A stretch of 64,000 bases of DNA. It comes from Methanospirillaceae archaeon. GTDB lineage: Archaea > Halobacteriota > Methanomicrobia > Methanomicrobiales > Methanospirillaceae. Made by a program: the position numbers and the translations under genes. Positions 1 to 9,931 of the stretch are shown here, in pieces; positions within the stretch are counted from its first letter, which is position 1, and every line of letters begins with the position of its first letter. A model generated the notes under the pieces. It made no database searches and was not told where the DNA came from. It saw nothing but the letters and a program-made list of their open reading frames with translations. The DNA lies in the NCBI GenBank assembly GCA_016926505.1, contig JAFGOM010000052.1:1-64000 (forward strand), in the 5' to 3' direction.

Positions 1-3000
1 AGAACCCGGTAATAATCTTTGATATGGGTGGAAACTGGGATGTATCGCTCACGGTCACTGATTTCTATGGAAGGACTGCTACAAAGACCATATCACAGTA
101 CATTCATGTAGGGGGATCCAATCTCCCCTACGCCTCGTTTACCATCTCACCAGAGAGTGGGATTGCCCCACTCACAGTGACCTTTACCGATACTTCTACC
201 GGTGAGATATCTTCCTGGCACTGGGATTTTGGTGACGAAAGCACATCAACAGAGAGAAACCCGGTTCATACCTATGAAGAGGCCGGCGAGTACTTCGCGA
301 CCCTGCAGGTCTCAAACGTTCAGGGATCCACGAAAGCATCACGTAAGATCGTTGTGAAGAATGAACCGCACCAGTCCTCTCTCTCCCTGCCCGGAGGGGT
401 GTTTTACCGAAAAGCCGGGGAGACTACCTGGCAGTATCACCAGATACAGCCGCTCGCAGACCAGTTTAACTGCTGGGAGTATACCACCTCGTATCAACCC
501 TCTCCGCAGCGTCTTGGACCTCCCTATGTCGTACCGTATGAGAATTATCCGCAGTCAGCCTTTACCCTTGTCATCACCGACTACAACAGGAATCTCATCC
601 TTGATGATACCTACCCGTTCATCTACTGTGTCGCAGATGAGAAGAGACGTGACCAGTTGTCATTTGCCATCCCTGACGGGACCGACATGGTCGTCCAGGC
701 AGTGTATTACGAATCACGTGATGATTCATTTACGCTCGCTTTTATCAGTCCGATCGATGGGGCGATCATCCTCCCGGCAATGACTGATATCAGGGTTGAG
801 GCAAAAGGATCCGGCCTGGATCCGGATCATGTCCAATGTATTGATCCAACAGGAACACCTATCTATTTGATTTATAACCAGCAGAGCGGTCTTTTTGAAG
901 GTTCCTTTGATGCAACACCCTACCTTGGACAGACGATTACCCTCTCCGCCCTTGCAGAGCGGACAGGAGGGTATCCTCCTGTCAGAACCGGGATTGCTGT
1001 TACGGTCAGTACCGAGCCGGTCATAGCCGGATTTATCGGCTCCCCCCGTACCGGGACTGCTCCGCTTACCGTGGCATTCTTGGATCAGTCCAAGAATAAC
1101 CCGACAACCTGGCAGTGGATGTTTGGAGACGGGAGTATCTCAACCGTACAAAATCCGACCCATTCCTATGAAAAACCCGGGAGCTACCCGGTGAGCCTCT
1201 CTGTTGCCAATACCCGGTCAGAAGACACGATTACCTGGGAAGATTACATTACCGTCGGTGACCCCGGGCTGGTGGCTGATTTTGAGGTAATTCCGCGTTC
1301 AGGAAAAAAACCGCTCACCATAGCTGCCTATGATCTCTCTCTCGGTGATATTGTCACCTGGGAGTGGACATTTGTCCATGATTCCGGTAGTACACCGGTT
1401 CAGTCGTTTGAACAGGATCCGGTAGTAACACTGGATAAGGGAGGGAACTGGGATGTCACGCTCACGGTTACCGACTCAGGTGGTCTGACTGCAACCTGCA
1501 TGAAAAAGAACTACGTTCATGTCGGAGGGCCGCAACCGGTATTAGAGCCTCCTATTTTCTCTGCTGACCCTGTGTCGGGCAACCAGCCGCTCGAGACGTT
1601 CTTTACGGTTATCTCCCCTGATACTGCCAGGCAGTGGTATTGGGACTTTGGTGATACGAAAACGTCATCTGAGAAAGAACCGGTTCACACGTATGAGATG
1701 GCAGGAATCTACTCCCCGCAGCTGACGATATGGAGCGATGAGAACTCGGCAACCACCGTACTTCCCAGAGCAATCACCGTCAAAAAGATTTCAGATGATC
1801 CAATCGCCTTATTCTCTGCTGATCCGGTCTGCCTCGTTGCCCCGGGAAAAGTCTGGTTCACTGATGAATCTGTTGGATCCATCGTGTCATGGGCCTGGGA
1901 CTTTGGCGATGGTTTGCAATCAGACAAACAAAACCCGGTTCATACATACACGGAAGCTGGTATCCGGACCGTAACGCTCACGGTTACCGATGCAAAAGGA
2001 AGGCAGGATACCCTTACAAGGGATACTTACATCACCGTGAATCCGGCAGGAGGCGGAACTCCGAATAACGCACTTATGCAAAAGACACAGGGAACCATCA
2101 GCGAGGGTCAGACCAGTACTGACACCGTAATGATTGACTCAAGCATCGACTCGTTCTCAACCCTTCTCAACTGGCCGGGAAGCATCCTCGGATTCTCGTT
2201 AATCCTTCCTGATGGTACCCGGATTATCACGGATCCTGCGAGTCAGACCGGAACCACCAGTTCCAATGTCTACTACTCGTCCGGTCCCACGTTTGCCGTG
2301 TATGACGTTAAGAATTCCGTGCCCGGTGAGTATACGATAGAAGTGACTGCCTATGAGACCGGTGGAGATGAACCGTATGCATATGTTGTTATATCCCAGA
2401 CAGAGGTATACATCGAGGCAGAGCTGGGGTCAGAGGTAATTGTCCCGGGAACCCCGATTGAGGTCTCTGCACGTCTCCTATCGGGGGATACCCCGATAAC
2501 AGAGCCGCCTCTTTCTGCGACCTGCATAACCCCGGGCGGATCGGTGTATGATATTCCCCTCACCCTTGTTGAGAACTTTAGTTATACCGGCCGGTTTGCC
2601 GGTACCATGACTCCCGGCATCTACACGGTAACCATCACTACCGATAGCGAAGAGGTACAACGGACGGCCATCCTATCCTGTGAGTCACAGGGATTTGTCA
2701 TCGAGACGGTTGCCGGTGCCAATGGCAGTATCAGTCCTTTTGGAGATGTCTACGTCTCCGCAGGGGATACTCCTGCCTTTACGATAACACCTGATAACGG
2801 GTTCCGCGTATCGGATCTCATCGTTGATGACGCATCCCTTGGTCCGGAGACATACTATCAGTTTGATCCGATCCATACCGATCATACTCTTGAAGCGATG
2901 TTTACTCCTGATACTCCTGTATATGACTTTGTTCTTCCCCTCTCGTCTGGATGGAATCAGGTGAGCATTCCCCGATACCCGATTGTCGGCCAGGATACGC

Positions 3001-3437
3001 TGGGAAGGCTTTTTGGCGGTATCAATAATGACGGACATAGTATCTTTATGTACAATGCCACAACCCAGTCATGGGATATCCCGGTTGATACCCACCCGGT
3101 AACACCCCTTGAGGCATATTTCGTATATTCGGCAGAATACCTTGATATCGGTATTATGTTTGCCAGGGAAAAGCCGATAGACGGCGTCATGCTGATGCCG
3201 AGATGGAACCTGGTAGGGTATTCAGAGACCAACCCGTACGAGGCACGGGCGTTCCTTGCATCTCTGGGAGAAGCATGGACATTTATTCTGGGATTTGATG
3301 CGGAAAGCCAGATCTACGAAGAGACGATAATCAGGGACGGGACTGGTCCTTACAGTGATATCCGGCTCGTTTTCCCGGGCAAAGGGTACTGGCTGTACTG
3401 TGAAGAAGAGATCTTTTTCCTCCCCGTATGGGGATAA
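1..3437 (+). CDS. Large secreted PKD-repeat surface protein (5' end outside window)
   Basis: The reading frame is open from base 3, and the residues before the first ATG (base 24) match an internal repeat of the same protein (compare DPVVTLDKGGNWDVTLTV further on), so that ATG is internal and the true start lies upstream. Counted from base 24, PKD domains with WDFGD-type cores lie near residues 34-113, 330-412, 415-505, 510-590 and 597-675. They are followed by a beta-rich PPC-like region (about 680-890), a GSISP-type repeat (about 895-965) and a C-terminal module with two related halves (GWNQVSIP and RWNLVGY) from about 970 to the end. No C-terminal membrane anchor or PGF-type sorting motif is visible. 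PKD domains are typical of archaeal cell-surface proteins, so a role in the envelope or adhesion is inferred; the exact function is unknown. Confidence 0.85.
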   Translation, partial: NPVIIFDMGGNWDVSLTVTDFYGRTATKTISQYIHVGGSNLPYASFTISPESGIAPLTVTFTDTSTGEISSWHWDFGDESTSTERNPVHTYEEAGEYFATLQVSNVQGSTKASRKIVVKNEPHQSSLSLPGGVFYRKAGETTWQYHQIQPLADQFNCWEYTTSYQPSPQRLGPPYVVPYENYPQSAFTLVITDYNRNLILDDTYPFIYCVADEKRRDQLSFAIPDGTDMVVQAVYYESRDDSFTLAFISPIDGAIILPAMTDIRVEAKGSGLDPDHVQCIDPTGTPIYLIYNQQSGLFEGSFDATPYLGQTITLSALAERTGGYPPVRTGIAVTVSTEPVIAGFIGSPRTGTAPLTVAFLDQSKNNPTTWQWMFGDGSISTVQNPTHSYEKPGSYPVSLSVANTRSEDTITWEDYITVGDPGLVADFEVIPRSGKKPLTIAAYDLSLGDIVTWEWTFVHDSGSTPVQSFEQDPVVTLDKGGNWDVTLTVTDSGGLTATCMKKNYVHVGGPQPVLEPPIFSADPVSGNQPLETFFTVISPDTARQWYWDFGDTKTSSEKEPVHTYEMAGIYSPQLTIWSDENSATTVLPRAITVKKISDDPIALFSADPVCLVAPGKVWFTDESVGSIVSWAWDFGDGLQSDKQNPVHTYTEAGIRTVTLTVTDAKGRQDTLTRDTYITVNPAGGGTPNNALMQKTQGTISEGQTSTDTVMIDSSIDSFSTLLNWPGSILGFSLILPDGTRIITDPASQTGTTSSNVYYSSGPTFAVYDVKNSVPGEYTIEVTAYETGGDEPYAYVVISQTEVYIEAELGSEVIVPGTPIEVSARLLSGDTPITEPPLSATCITPGGSVYDIPLTLVENFSYTGRFAGTMTPGIYTVTITTDSEEVQRTAILSCESQGFVIETVAGANGSISPFGDVYVSAGDTPAFTITPDNGFRVSDLIVDDASLGPETYYQFDPIHTDHTLEAMFTPDTPVYDFVLPLSSGWNQVSIPRYPIVGQDTLGRLFGGINNDGHSIFMYNATTQSWDIPVDTHPVTPLEAYFVYSAEYLDIGIMFAREKPIDGVMLMPRWNLVGYSETNPYEARAFLASLGEAWTFILGFDAESQIYEETIIRDGTGPYSDIRLVFPGKGYWLYCEEEIFFLPVWG

Positions 3438-3442
3438 CATCC

Positions 3443-3449
3443 TTTTTTT
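3443..3449 (+). terminator. T-run terminator after the PKD gene
   Basis: Seven consecutive T residues begin six bases after the stop codon. Archaeal transcription commonly ends at such oligo-T runs without a required hairpin. Inference from position and composition only. Confidence 0.5.
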
Positions 3450-3632
3450 GAACCATACCCACAGATACGCTATCCGAACGGGAACCTGATATTTTCTGCA
3501 AACTGCCTGTTTCCGTATGGTTCCTGTTTGAGTCTCCCTTTAGGGAGTAGTTCTGTAAAAAAGATAAAAGGATTGATTTTTATGTCTGGTACCGGTACCA
3601 GACAGATCTATCATGAAATTCGATACCTGGTA

Positions 3633-3743
3633 TCATGCGACAAAACCCGGGATCAGGATCATAAAGACGGTCACAAAAAACAGGACCGGTGTAATCAGGT
3701 GGATAATGAATGCACATGCCAGAGCAGATTGTTTCATTGTCAT
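3633..3743 (-). CDS. Small single-span membrane protein (36 aa)
   Basis: An ATG at 3743 is preceded on the minus strand by a GGAAGAGGT ribosome-binding sequence about five bases away, and opens a 36-codon frame ending in TGA. The peptide starts MTMKQSALAC and is then almost entirely hydrophobic (one predicted transmembrane helix, about residues 8-34, with a single His near residue 15). Upstream on the same strand a CTTAAATA box near 3815-3825 could be the promoter. No family is recognised. The overlapping plus-strand frames look like shadows. The good SD and helix support a real gene, but conservation is untested. Confidence 0.45.
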   Translation of the reverse strand: MTMKQSALACAFIIHLITPVLFFVTVFMILIPGFVA

Positions 3744-4114
3744 GAATTACCTCTTCCAGGGACTTTTAAGGGAATTTATCCCTGGTCCACTGGACATATG
3801 GCATACATCTCATGTATTTAAGATGATTCTGCTCATGGAAGTGATACCCGGGAACCGGGAAGTAGTATCACAGGACAGAAAAAGACTGCAAAAGCACTCA
3901 TACATTCATATTGGCGTGATCGAAACCCCGATTCCTGTCAAAACAGAAACGATTCCGAATTAAGCTGGAAATCTATTAAAAATTCCTCTATTCATAGAAA
4001 CAGGTTCATGAACCTGATTTTTTGGCATTTCACCTATCTTATGATCCCAAGCAGATTATTCAGGGGTCGCAACAGATATCTTCTGCAATGATGTACCCAT
4101 AAAGGAATTATTGC

Positions 4115-5128
4115 ATGGAACCGTTTATCACTCCTTATCTCTCACTCTACAACGAAGATTGTATCACGGGAGCACAGCGGTGCATTCCTGATGAATCTGT
4201 TGATCTCATCATTACTGATCCCCCGTATGGTATTGAGGGCGGTCAGCTTCATCGCCATTATCATCGCAATGAAGGGTTTGTTGTTGACGGGTATGTCGAA
4301 ATTGATCGATCTGAGTACCTTGATTTTTCCCATCAATGGATAAAAGAAGCAGAAAGAATCCTCCGACCCGGAGGATCTGCATACATCGTTTCAGGGTACA
4401 CCAACCTGTATGCGATTCTGGATGCATTGCGGCATACTTCCCTTACTGAGATAAACCATATTATTTGGAAATATAATTTTGGTGTATACACAAAAACGAA
4501 GTTTGTCTCATCACATTATCATATTCTGTTTTATACTAAACCCGGGGATGACAGAACCTTTCACCAGGAATGCAGGTTTGGAACGGGAGAAAAGGATGAA
4601 TGGGGAGGTTCTCTTAATTACCAGGATCGGGAAGATGTCTGGATAATCAACCGGGAATATAAACCGGGACAGGTGAAGAATAAAAACGAACTTCCAACCG
4701 AACTGCTTGTAAAGATGATTCAGTATGCAAGTTCGGAAGGAGATCTCGTTGCCGATCTCTTCTTAGGCGGCTGTTCCACGGCACGGGTAGCAGTCGGTCT
4801 CTGCCGGCGGGCAATTGGATTTGAAATGTCAGAGGCTACCTTTGCAGCACGGGCCCGTAATGTCTCTGAGGTTATTCCTGGTTCCTTACTTGCAGATTGC
4901 AGAATACCTTGTATTACAAAACCAAATAACCAGGGAAAGAGCTGGACTAAAGAGGAACGTGACAGATTACAGATGCGATTTGCAACTCTTCGTTCTCAGG
5001 GAAAAAAGATCGGCGAAGCAGAGAAGATCCTCATGGAAGAGTTTGGCAGGGGGCGGTTTGCGATTAAAAATGCACGTGAACAATCAGAAAAGAGTAATCA
5101 ACAGTCACTTTATGATTATGATACATAA
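4115..5128 (+). CDS. Solitary DNA methyltransferase, DPPY type (probable N6-adenine)
   Basis: A 337-aa DNA methylase of the N-4/N-6 family. The catalytic motif DPPY is at residues 35-38, and the SAM-binding motif near residue 216 reads DLFLGG in place of the usual DxFxGxG. This order (catalytic motif first, SAM motif last) is that of beta-class enzymes; DPPY favours adenine-N6 methylation. The C-terminus carries a basic, helix-rich tail (from about 280). The ATG is preceded by AAAGGA at suitable spacing. No restriction endonuclease gene is adjacent, so it is probably a solitary, regulatory or defence-relic methylase. Target sequence unknown. Confidence 0.85.
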   Translation: MEPFITPYLSLYNEDCITGAQRCIPDESVDLIITDPPYGIEGGQLHRHYHRNEGFVVDGYVEIDRSEYLDFSHQWIKEAERILRPGGSAYIVSGYTNLYAILDALRHTSLTEINHIIWKYNFGVYTKTKFVSSHYHILFYTKPGDDRTFHQECRFGTGEKDEWGGSLNYQDREDVWIINREYKPGQVKNKNELPTELLVKMIQYASSEGDLVADLFLGGCSTARVAVGLCRRAIGFEMSEATFAARARNVSEVIPGSLLADCRIPCITKPNNQGKSWTKEERDRLQMRFATLRSQGKKIGEAEKILMEEFGRGRFAIKNAREQSEKSNQQSLYDYDT

Positions 5129-5604
5129 AACCGGCTCTCACACATCAGTGCGGGATAAATCGACTGTTTGATAGATGATGCAATACCGGAATGCAGAATT
5201 GATTGTATCGCAAAAATCTCCCATTATCTGAACATGGATAAAGGAAATGAACGGAATATGATGTGGTATCAGAATGAAAAAAACCGGCGGGTGTGATTTT
5301 ATCAGATACGGTTTTTCATATTGACCGGTTACCACGGAGATGAGAGATAAAATCACGAGATCGATATCTCATTGGCGTTCCCGGTTCCGCTACAAAAAAG
5401 GGCAATCGATGGTGACATCATCATTTCTCGTTTCCCTATACCGTGACAGACAGGAATGTTGACATTGGTGATAGGGGTTAATGGTGCGAAGATAACAGGA
5501 TTATGAATAAGGGGTAGTGTTACCATATCTTTATTGCAATATTGAGAAGAGAAGGAAAATAGAGAGATAGTATCTGAATTTTTACCAGATCTGAATTGCC
5601 TATA
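5129..5604. other. Gene-free interval
   Basis: About 475 bases between convergent genes. Short frames exist on both strands but none has a convincing SD, promoter or family match. I see no RNA gene or large repeat. Confidence 0.4.
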
Positions 5605-6855
5605 TTACCGTTTAAATTGAGGTTTAAGGTTTACCTGCATCATCTGGGGTTTTTTAATCTGGGAACCCGGGTTAATCATGACATCAGTTAAAAACTGCTG
5701 ATACCCGGCCTGACCAACCTGTATCTGGTGATTCCCTGCAGACAGATCCCTGATGGTAATGGGAGCAGTTCCTCTTTTTACTCCATCAATATAAACCTCT
5801 GCACCCGGGATATTAGAACGAACCTCAATCATTCCGGGATCTTTATTCTGATTCTGCAATGCCGATGGTTTTTGACCGGTGAAATCTTTGGGAACTACTA
5901 TTGTCGGGATAACGGTGGGGATTGGGTTTTCTTCGATAATGTGTGGTTTTGTAGTATCAGGCCTGATCGGTGTAGCTGATTCCCGTAACTGGGGGCGGGT
6001 GGGGATCGGTGTTGTTATTCTGCCATATCTCGGAAATGCTGTTTTTTCCGCATCCTCATCTTCTTTATCTTCAATGCCAGATTGTGCCCTGGCACCGGTA
6101 AACGAATCACTCAGGGGTCTGCCAGATGAGGAAGATACACCACTATCCGTATCGGTCTCTTCATCATCACCACCATCGTACTCTGACCCGGCACTGCTTT
6201 CTGTATCTTCCTCTCCGTCTCCTGATTCACTTTCTGTCGACGAGGAGGTCTCTTCTTCCGATGATGATGGAGTACCTGATCCAGACCCGGTTTCAGTCTC
6301 TGTTGCTGAACCAGTTCCTGACTCTGTCTCTGTTTCGGTTCCCGATCCAGTCCCTGATGAAGTTGGAGTGGGTGTAGGGGTGATTGGATCAGGGTTTACG
6401 ATGATAACAGTAGGGCCGTTATCCTCATAAATATAGCCGGGATATATCACAGGATAAGCATATCCGGAATAGATTATTTCAGACGAACTCACTTGGGTAA
6501 CGGTGTCGGATGAATAGTCCACAGTATCAGAATCCGGTTCTGTTCCCGTGTCACTGGCTGATTCACTCTGGTTTAAGGCAATATAGACAGCATACCGGGT
6601 ATCATCAAGGATCTCAATCTCTGTCTGATAATCCTCATATCCGGGAATTGTGAGGAGGAATGGATAGGTCCCGGCAGATAACCCTATTATGGTTGCGGGT
6701 GTTGTTCCAGAAAGTGTTTCATTAAAGAGGAGTGATGCCCCTTCCGGTGTGGTGTTGATGACGAGTGACGATTCATCTGCAGTTGTGGCATACCCTGTAA
6801 AGAGGGAGAAGCAGAGTGTTATGATAAGAATAATTTTTGCATGGTCCATGAGCAT
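5605..6855 (-). CDS. Secreted protein with two PEGA domains and a Ser/Thr/Glu-rich linker
   Basis: The longest frame opens at 6921, but ATG at 6855 (or 6849) directly precedes a classic signal peptide (MDHAKIILIITLCFSLFTG), and a TATA-like ATATTTATTA box lies upstream, so 6855 is preferred. A first PEGA domain (VINTTPEGASLLFNE) follows the signal peptide. A long low-complexity linker rich in S, T, G, E and D occupies the middle. A second PEGA domain (SNIPGAEVYIDGVKRG) is near the C-terminus. PEGA domains are common in archaeal and bacterial surface proteins and pseudokinase-linked proteins; the linker looks like a glycosylated spacer (inference). No membrane anchor at the C-terminus. Substrate or partner unknown. 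Confidence 0.8.
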   Translation of the reverse strand: MLMDHAKIILIITLCFSLFTGYATTADESSLVINTTPEGASLLFNETLSGTTPATIIGLSAGTYPFLLTIPGYEDYQTEIEILDDTRYAVYIALNQSESASDTGTEPDSDTVDYSSDTVTQVSSSEIIYSGYAYPVIYPGYIYEDNGPTVIIVNPDPITPTPTPTSSGTGSGTETETESGTGSATETETGSGSGTPSSSEEETSSSTESESGDGEEDTESSAGSEYDGGDDEETDTDSGVSSSSGRPLSDSFTGARAQSGIEDKEDEDAEKTAFPRYGRITTPIPTRPQLRESATPIRPDTTKPHIIEENPIPTVIPTIVVPKDFTGQKPSALQNQNKDPGMIEVRSNIPGAEVYIDGVKRGTAPITIRDLSAGNHQIQVGQAGYQQFLTDVMINPGSQIKKPQMMQVNLKPQFKR

Positions 6856-7147
6856 AGTAGTACATTTGTTAATAGGGGTATAGTGTTTTTGGCAGGGATA
6901 TTTGACAGTAATAAATATCACTCTCCAAAAAAATGATGAGATGTCTTTGGAATCACCCGGATATTACATTATGATCCTTAACTTGATTAACCTCTAATTT
7001 AACTCGTTGTATTGATCTGCGATTTATCGGATTCGGATCAGTTATCCATAATAATGCCTGATTGTGAAGTATTAGGTTTCACAGGAGAGCATTTGATTCT
7101 TAAACGCAGATCAACAGGTATAAGAGGTAAAAATCAGAATACTCTTC

Positions 7148-8968
7148 ATGGGTAAAGAAAAAATACCAGCAATCACCAAAAACCGTGAGATCTATCTTCT
7201 CGTTGCTTTTTTCATTGTGCTCCTCCTGATAAAGATACTTCTTGTCCTACCCATGCAGTGCCCGTCAATTATCGGTGATGAGACCACCTATGCCGGGAAT
7301 GCAAAGGATTTTGCTTCAAACATCGGCATCCAGAGTATCATGGAGATGAAGAACCCTCCCGTCTATTCGATAATACTTTCAATAGCGTATATTTTGGGAG
7401 ATCCCTCCGGGGCGAATTACCATCTGCTGCTTATCATCAATGCTTTTATCGGGGCATGTATCCTGTTTCCTGCCTACTATCTTCTTCGCAATTATTGTGA
7501 TTTCTTGGTTGCATTATCGGGTGCAGTTCTTGTCTGTGTCGTTCCGGCGGTCTTTAACTGGGGATTTTATGTGATGACCGAGACTCTCTTTACGACCCTT
7601 TTTGTATGCTCACTGTATGCCATGAACCGGATGTTTTTAACAAACAAACTCATCTGGGTGTGGGGTATGGCAGTGACACTTCTTCTCATGGTTGGGACGA
7701 AAGCTGTCGGAATCTACGAGGTTCCCCTTGCCCTTATCGCGGCCCTTTTTTTTGTTCTGCTCTGCAGACGTACTGGTGTCTTTGATCAGGTGAAACAAAC
7801 ACAGGCCCTCTTTATTGGATTATGTGCATTACTTATAGCGGGTATCGCCTGGGTTTTTCTTACAATATCCAATGTCAATGCATATACTGCTTACAATACG
7901 GGCGGATATCTTTCCCATTTAATAACGATATTTATAAAACCCGATTTAATACTGACTTTCCTGATTCTTTTTATCCGTGAAACCCAAATCCTTGTGCTTG
8001 CCAGTTATCTTGTCCTGTTTGTATCTGCTTTCCTCCTCTTGTACTACCTGGTGATGATACCTATTTCGAGCACTTCTGATTGGGAAGAGATATTTTCGAC
8101 TGGCTTTTTTCGACTCACTCAGAGTAATAACCTACTTGTACCTGCATTAACCTCTCTGGTCTTTTTCGTTCTGCTTTCCGTTTTCGTCTCTCTTGTTCTT
8201 GTGACAAACCATATGATGTATGTCCCAACCTGGCAATACGTTGGTGAGGAACAGTTTTTCCAGATATTCAGCAGATACTTAGATCCTGTAATTCCTGGAC
8301 TGCTTATTATCGGAATTATCGGTATGAGTATTCTGAATTTTTCCAGGAATTATATAAAAACCAGGAATGTCTTTACAATCTCCCTTCTTGTTTCCATATT
8401 CCTTTTTTATGTTAATTTTCCATTTCTGGGATACCGCATTGGTGATACATTATCGATATTCTCATTTTCATGGCTTTCTGCACTAACCCACTCAGAGTTT
8501 ACCGGTTTTTGTATTGTTGCCTTTCTCTTGTCTGTTGCAACATCCCTCTTCCTGTATGCAATGAAAAAATCCAAAATCTACTATTTTCTCCTCTTTCTTG
8601 TTGCAGTCTCTCTGGTTCTTTCCGGGTATACCTACACCCTTTCAGTCTCTTCATCAGAGAATGCCTACTTTGGATGGGGAGGGGCCTGTGGCAGGGCACT
8701 GGCAGAGTCGATACCGGAAAATGCCAGGGTTTTTGTTTTTTATGGAGATGAGGGGGACTCTGCAGAGATATCCCGATATATTATTCCGTTTTACATCCAG
8801 AGAGCAATTTCTGTGGTAAGGAAAGAGGAACTGGAGTCAGAAAACTTTACTATATCACTATCTGAACAAGGAGTTCCTGTATACCTGGTTTCAGATGTCC
8901 CGTTGATAGTGGATCAGAGACCATCACTGTACGGATATCCTGGATATATCCTGCAGGTTTCAGGATAA
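7148..8968 (+). CDS. GT39/ArnT-like membrane glycosyltransferase
   Basis: A 606-aa polytopic membrane protein with about 12 hydrophobic segments. After the first helix the sequence has a GDETTY motif (Asp44-Glu45), corresponding to the acidic catalytic pair in the first extracytoplasmic loop of PMT/ArnT-type transferases, which use polyprenyl-phosphate sugars. A soluble C-terminal portion (about 510-606) follows the last helix. It ends 15 bases before the convergent GT2 gene, which makes a DPM1-like enzyme; that enzyme could supply the lipid-linked sugar donor and this one transfer it to a protein or lipid outside the membrane (inference). Exact sugar and acceptor unknown. Confidence 0.75.
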   Translation: MGKEKIPAITKNREIYLLVAFFIVLLLIKILLVLPMQCPSIIGDETTYAGNAKDFASNIGIQSIMEMKNPPVYSIILSIAYILGDPSGANYHLLLIINAFIGACILFPAYYLLRNYCDFLVALSGAVLVCVVPAVFNWGFYVMTETLFTTLFVCSLYAMNRMFLTNKLIWVWGMAVTLLLMVGTKAVGIYEVPLALIAALFFVLLCRRTGVFDQVKQTQALFIGLCALLIAGIAWVFLTISNVNAYTAYNTGGYLSHLITIFIKPDLILTFLILFIRETQILVLASYLVLFVSAFLLLYYLVMIPISSTSDWEEIFSTGFFRLTQSNNLLVPALTSLVFFVLLSVFVSLVLVTNHMMYVPTWQYVGEEQFFQIFSRYLDPVIPGLLIIGIIGMSILNFSRNYIKTRNVFTISLLVSIFLFYVNFPFLGYRIGDTLSIFSFSWLSALTHSEFTGFCIVAFLLSVATSLFLYAMKKSKIYYFLLFLVAVSLVLSGYTYTLSVSSSENAYFGWGGACGRALAESIPENARVFVFYGDEGDSAEISRYIIPFYIQRAISVVRKEELESENFTISLSEQGVPVYLVSDVPLIVDQRPSLYGYPGYILQVSG

Positions 8969-8983
8969 ATGTGATAATCCCAC

Positions 8984-9874
8984 TCACATCAGCCTGTTTT
9001 TCTTTAATATAATCGCAAGGGATTGCAGGGTAAGACCTGATGTACAGAGCAGGACACCGATGATGAGAAGGAGTATACTGAGTAACGCATATGAGAAGGG
9101 AAAAACCTTTGTAGTATCATATATCCGAAATGCCATTAATCCGGTTATCATTCCAAAAAATCCGATAATAAATCCAGGTATACCCAATAAAAAGGCTGGT
9201 CTTCCCATGATCCGTGATAAAAAAATGGTTGAAAAAACATCGAACCCGTGATGAATTGGATGAACCTTGTGTTGGTTCAAAAGATCATATCTGACGCGAA
9301 CCGGTACTTCTGTAACTCTCAATCCAAGAGATGCAAAGTGATTGAGCATATCAGACTCAAGAGAAAACCCTTCTGACCTGAAGGTAAACTGCGAGTATGC
9401 TGCTTTTCCGAGTGCACGGAACCCGTTCTGGGTATCTGAACACTTAAGCGTGGAATTCGTGTTGGTTATAAAATCCAAAGATTTCTGTCCCAGTCTCCGG
9501 TACCGGGGAACTTCAGATGAAGCGGTGATAAATCGCGATCCAACAACAAGATCGGCGTTATTATCAAGGATAGGTGAGATAACAGACGGGATGTCATCAG
9601 GATCGTGTTGACCGTCAGCATCGATAAGCACGATAACGAGAGGTTCTTCTTTTTTCGCCTCTTCAATCCCGCGAAACACAGCACGTGCTTTCCCTCCGTT
9701 ATCAGGGAGAGTTATCACTTTTGCACCTGCCAGAGAAGCTATCTTTGAGGTGGCATCCCGGGATCCATCGTCTATGACAATTACGGTTGAGACATAAATT
9801 TTTGTCTTAAGAACCACACTTCCAATCGCAGTCTCTTCATTATAGGCCGGTATAACAGCAACGATGGATCTCAT
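8984..9874 (-). CDS. GT2 family, dolichyl-phosphate glycosyltransferase (DPM1-like)
   Basis: A 296-aa GT-A glycosyltransferase. It begins with the family motif IPAYNEE, has DDGS at about 35-38 and the metal-binding DAD at 85-87 followed by GQHDPDD, and continues with GSRF and the QNGFRA region. Two hydrophobic helices at the C-terminus (about 230-285) anchor it to the membrane, as in archaeal dolichol-phosphate sugar synthases. It probably transfers a sugar from a nucleotide donor to dolichyl phosphate at the cytoplasmic face. Convergent with the GT39-like gene and divergent from a small EamA-type protein, suggesting one lipid-linked sugar pathway (inference). Confidence 0.85.
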   Translation of the reverse strand: MRSIVAVIPAYNEETAIGSVVLKTKIYVSTVIVIDDGSRDATSKIASLAGAKVITLPDNGGKARAVFRGIEEAKKEEPLVIVLIDADGQHDPDDIPSVISPILDNNADLVVGSRFITASSEVPRYRRLGQKSLDFITNTNSTLKCSDTQNGFRALGKAAYSQFTFRSEGFSLESDMLNHFASLGLRVTEVPVRVRYDLLNQHKVHPIHHGFDVFSTIFLSRIMGRPAFLLGIPGFIIGFFGMITGLMAFRIYDTTKVFPFSYALLSILLLIIGVLLCTSGLTLQSLAIILKKNRLM

Positions 9875-9931
9875 ATATCTGAATCAGGTTATTGTTGTAT
9901 GTTCAAATACTAAAAACCTCGACATATTATC

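Larger units (their letters stand above)
3438..4114. other. Intergenic region holding one small membrane ORF
   Basis: Apart from the T-run and the small minus-strand membrane peptide, nothing recognisable is coded here. The 116-codon plus-strand frame at 3613-3963 has no SD and no recognisable composition and is taken as chance. The last 100 bases are AT-rich and probably hold the promoter of the methyltransferase gene. Confidence 0.4.

Noticed and set aside
24-26. ATG as the start of the PKD protein
   Set aside because: The frame is open upstream and the residues before it match the protein's own repeat, so the gene begins outside the window.
3613-3963. 116-codon plus-strand ORF
   Set aside because: No SD, no recognisable composition; overlaps the better supported minus-strand membrane peptide.
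5879-6430. 183-codon Ser/Asp/Val-rich ORF on the plus strand
   Set aside because: It is the antisense reading of the Ser/Thr/Glu-rich linker of the PEGA protein.
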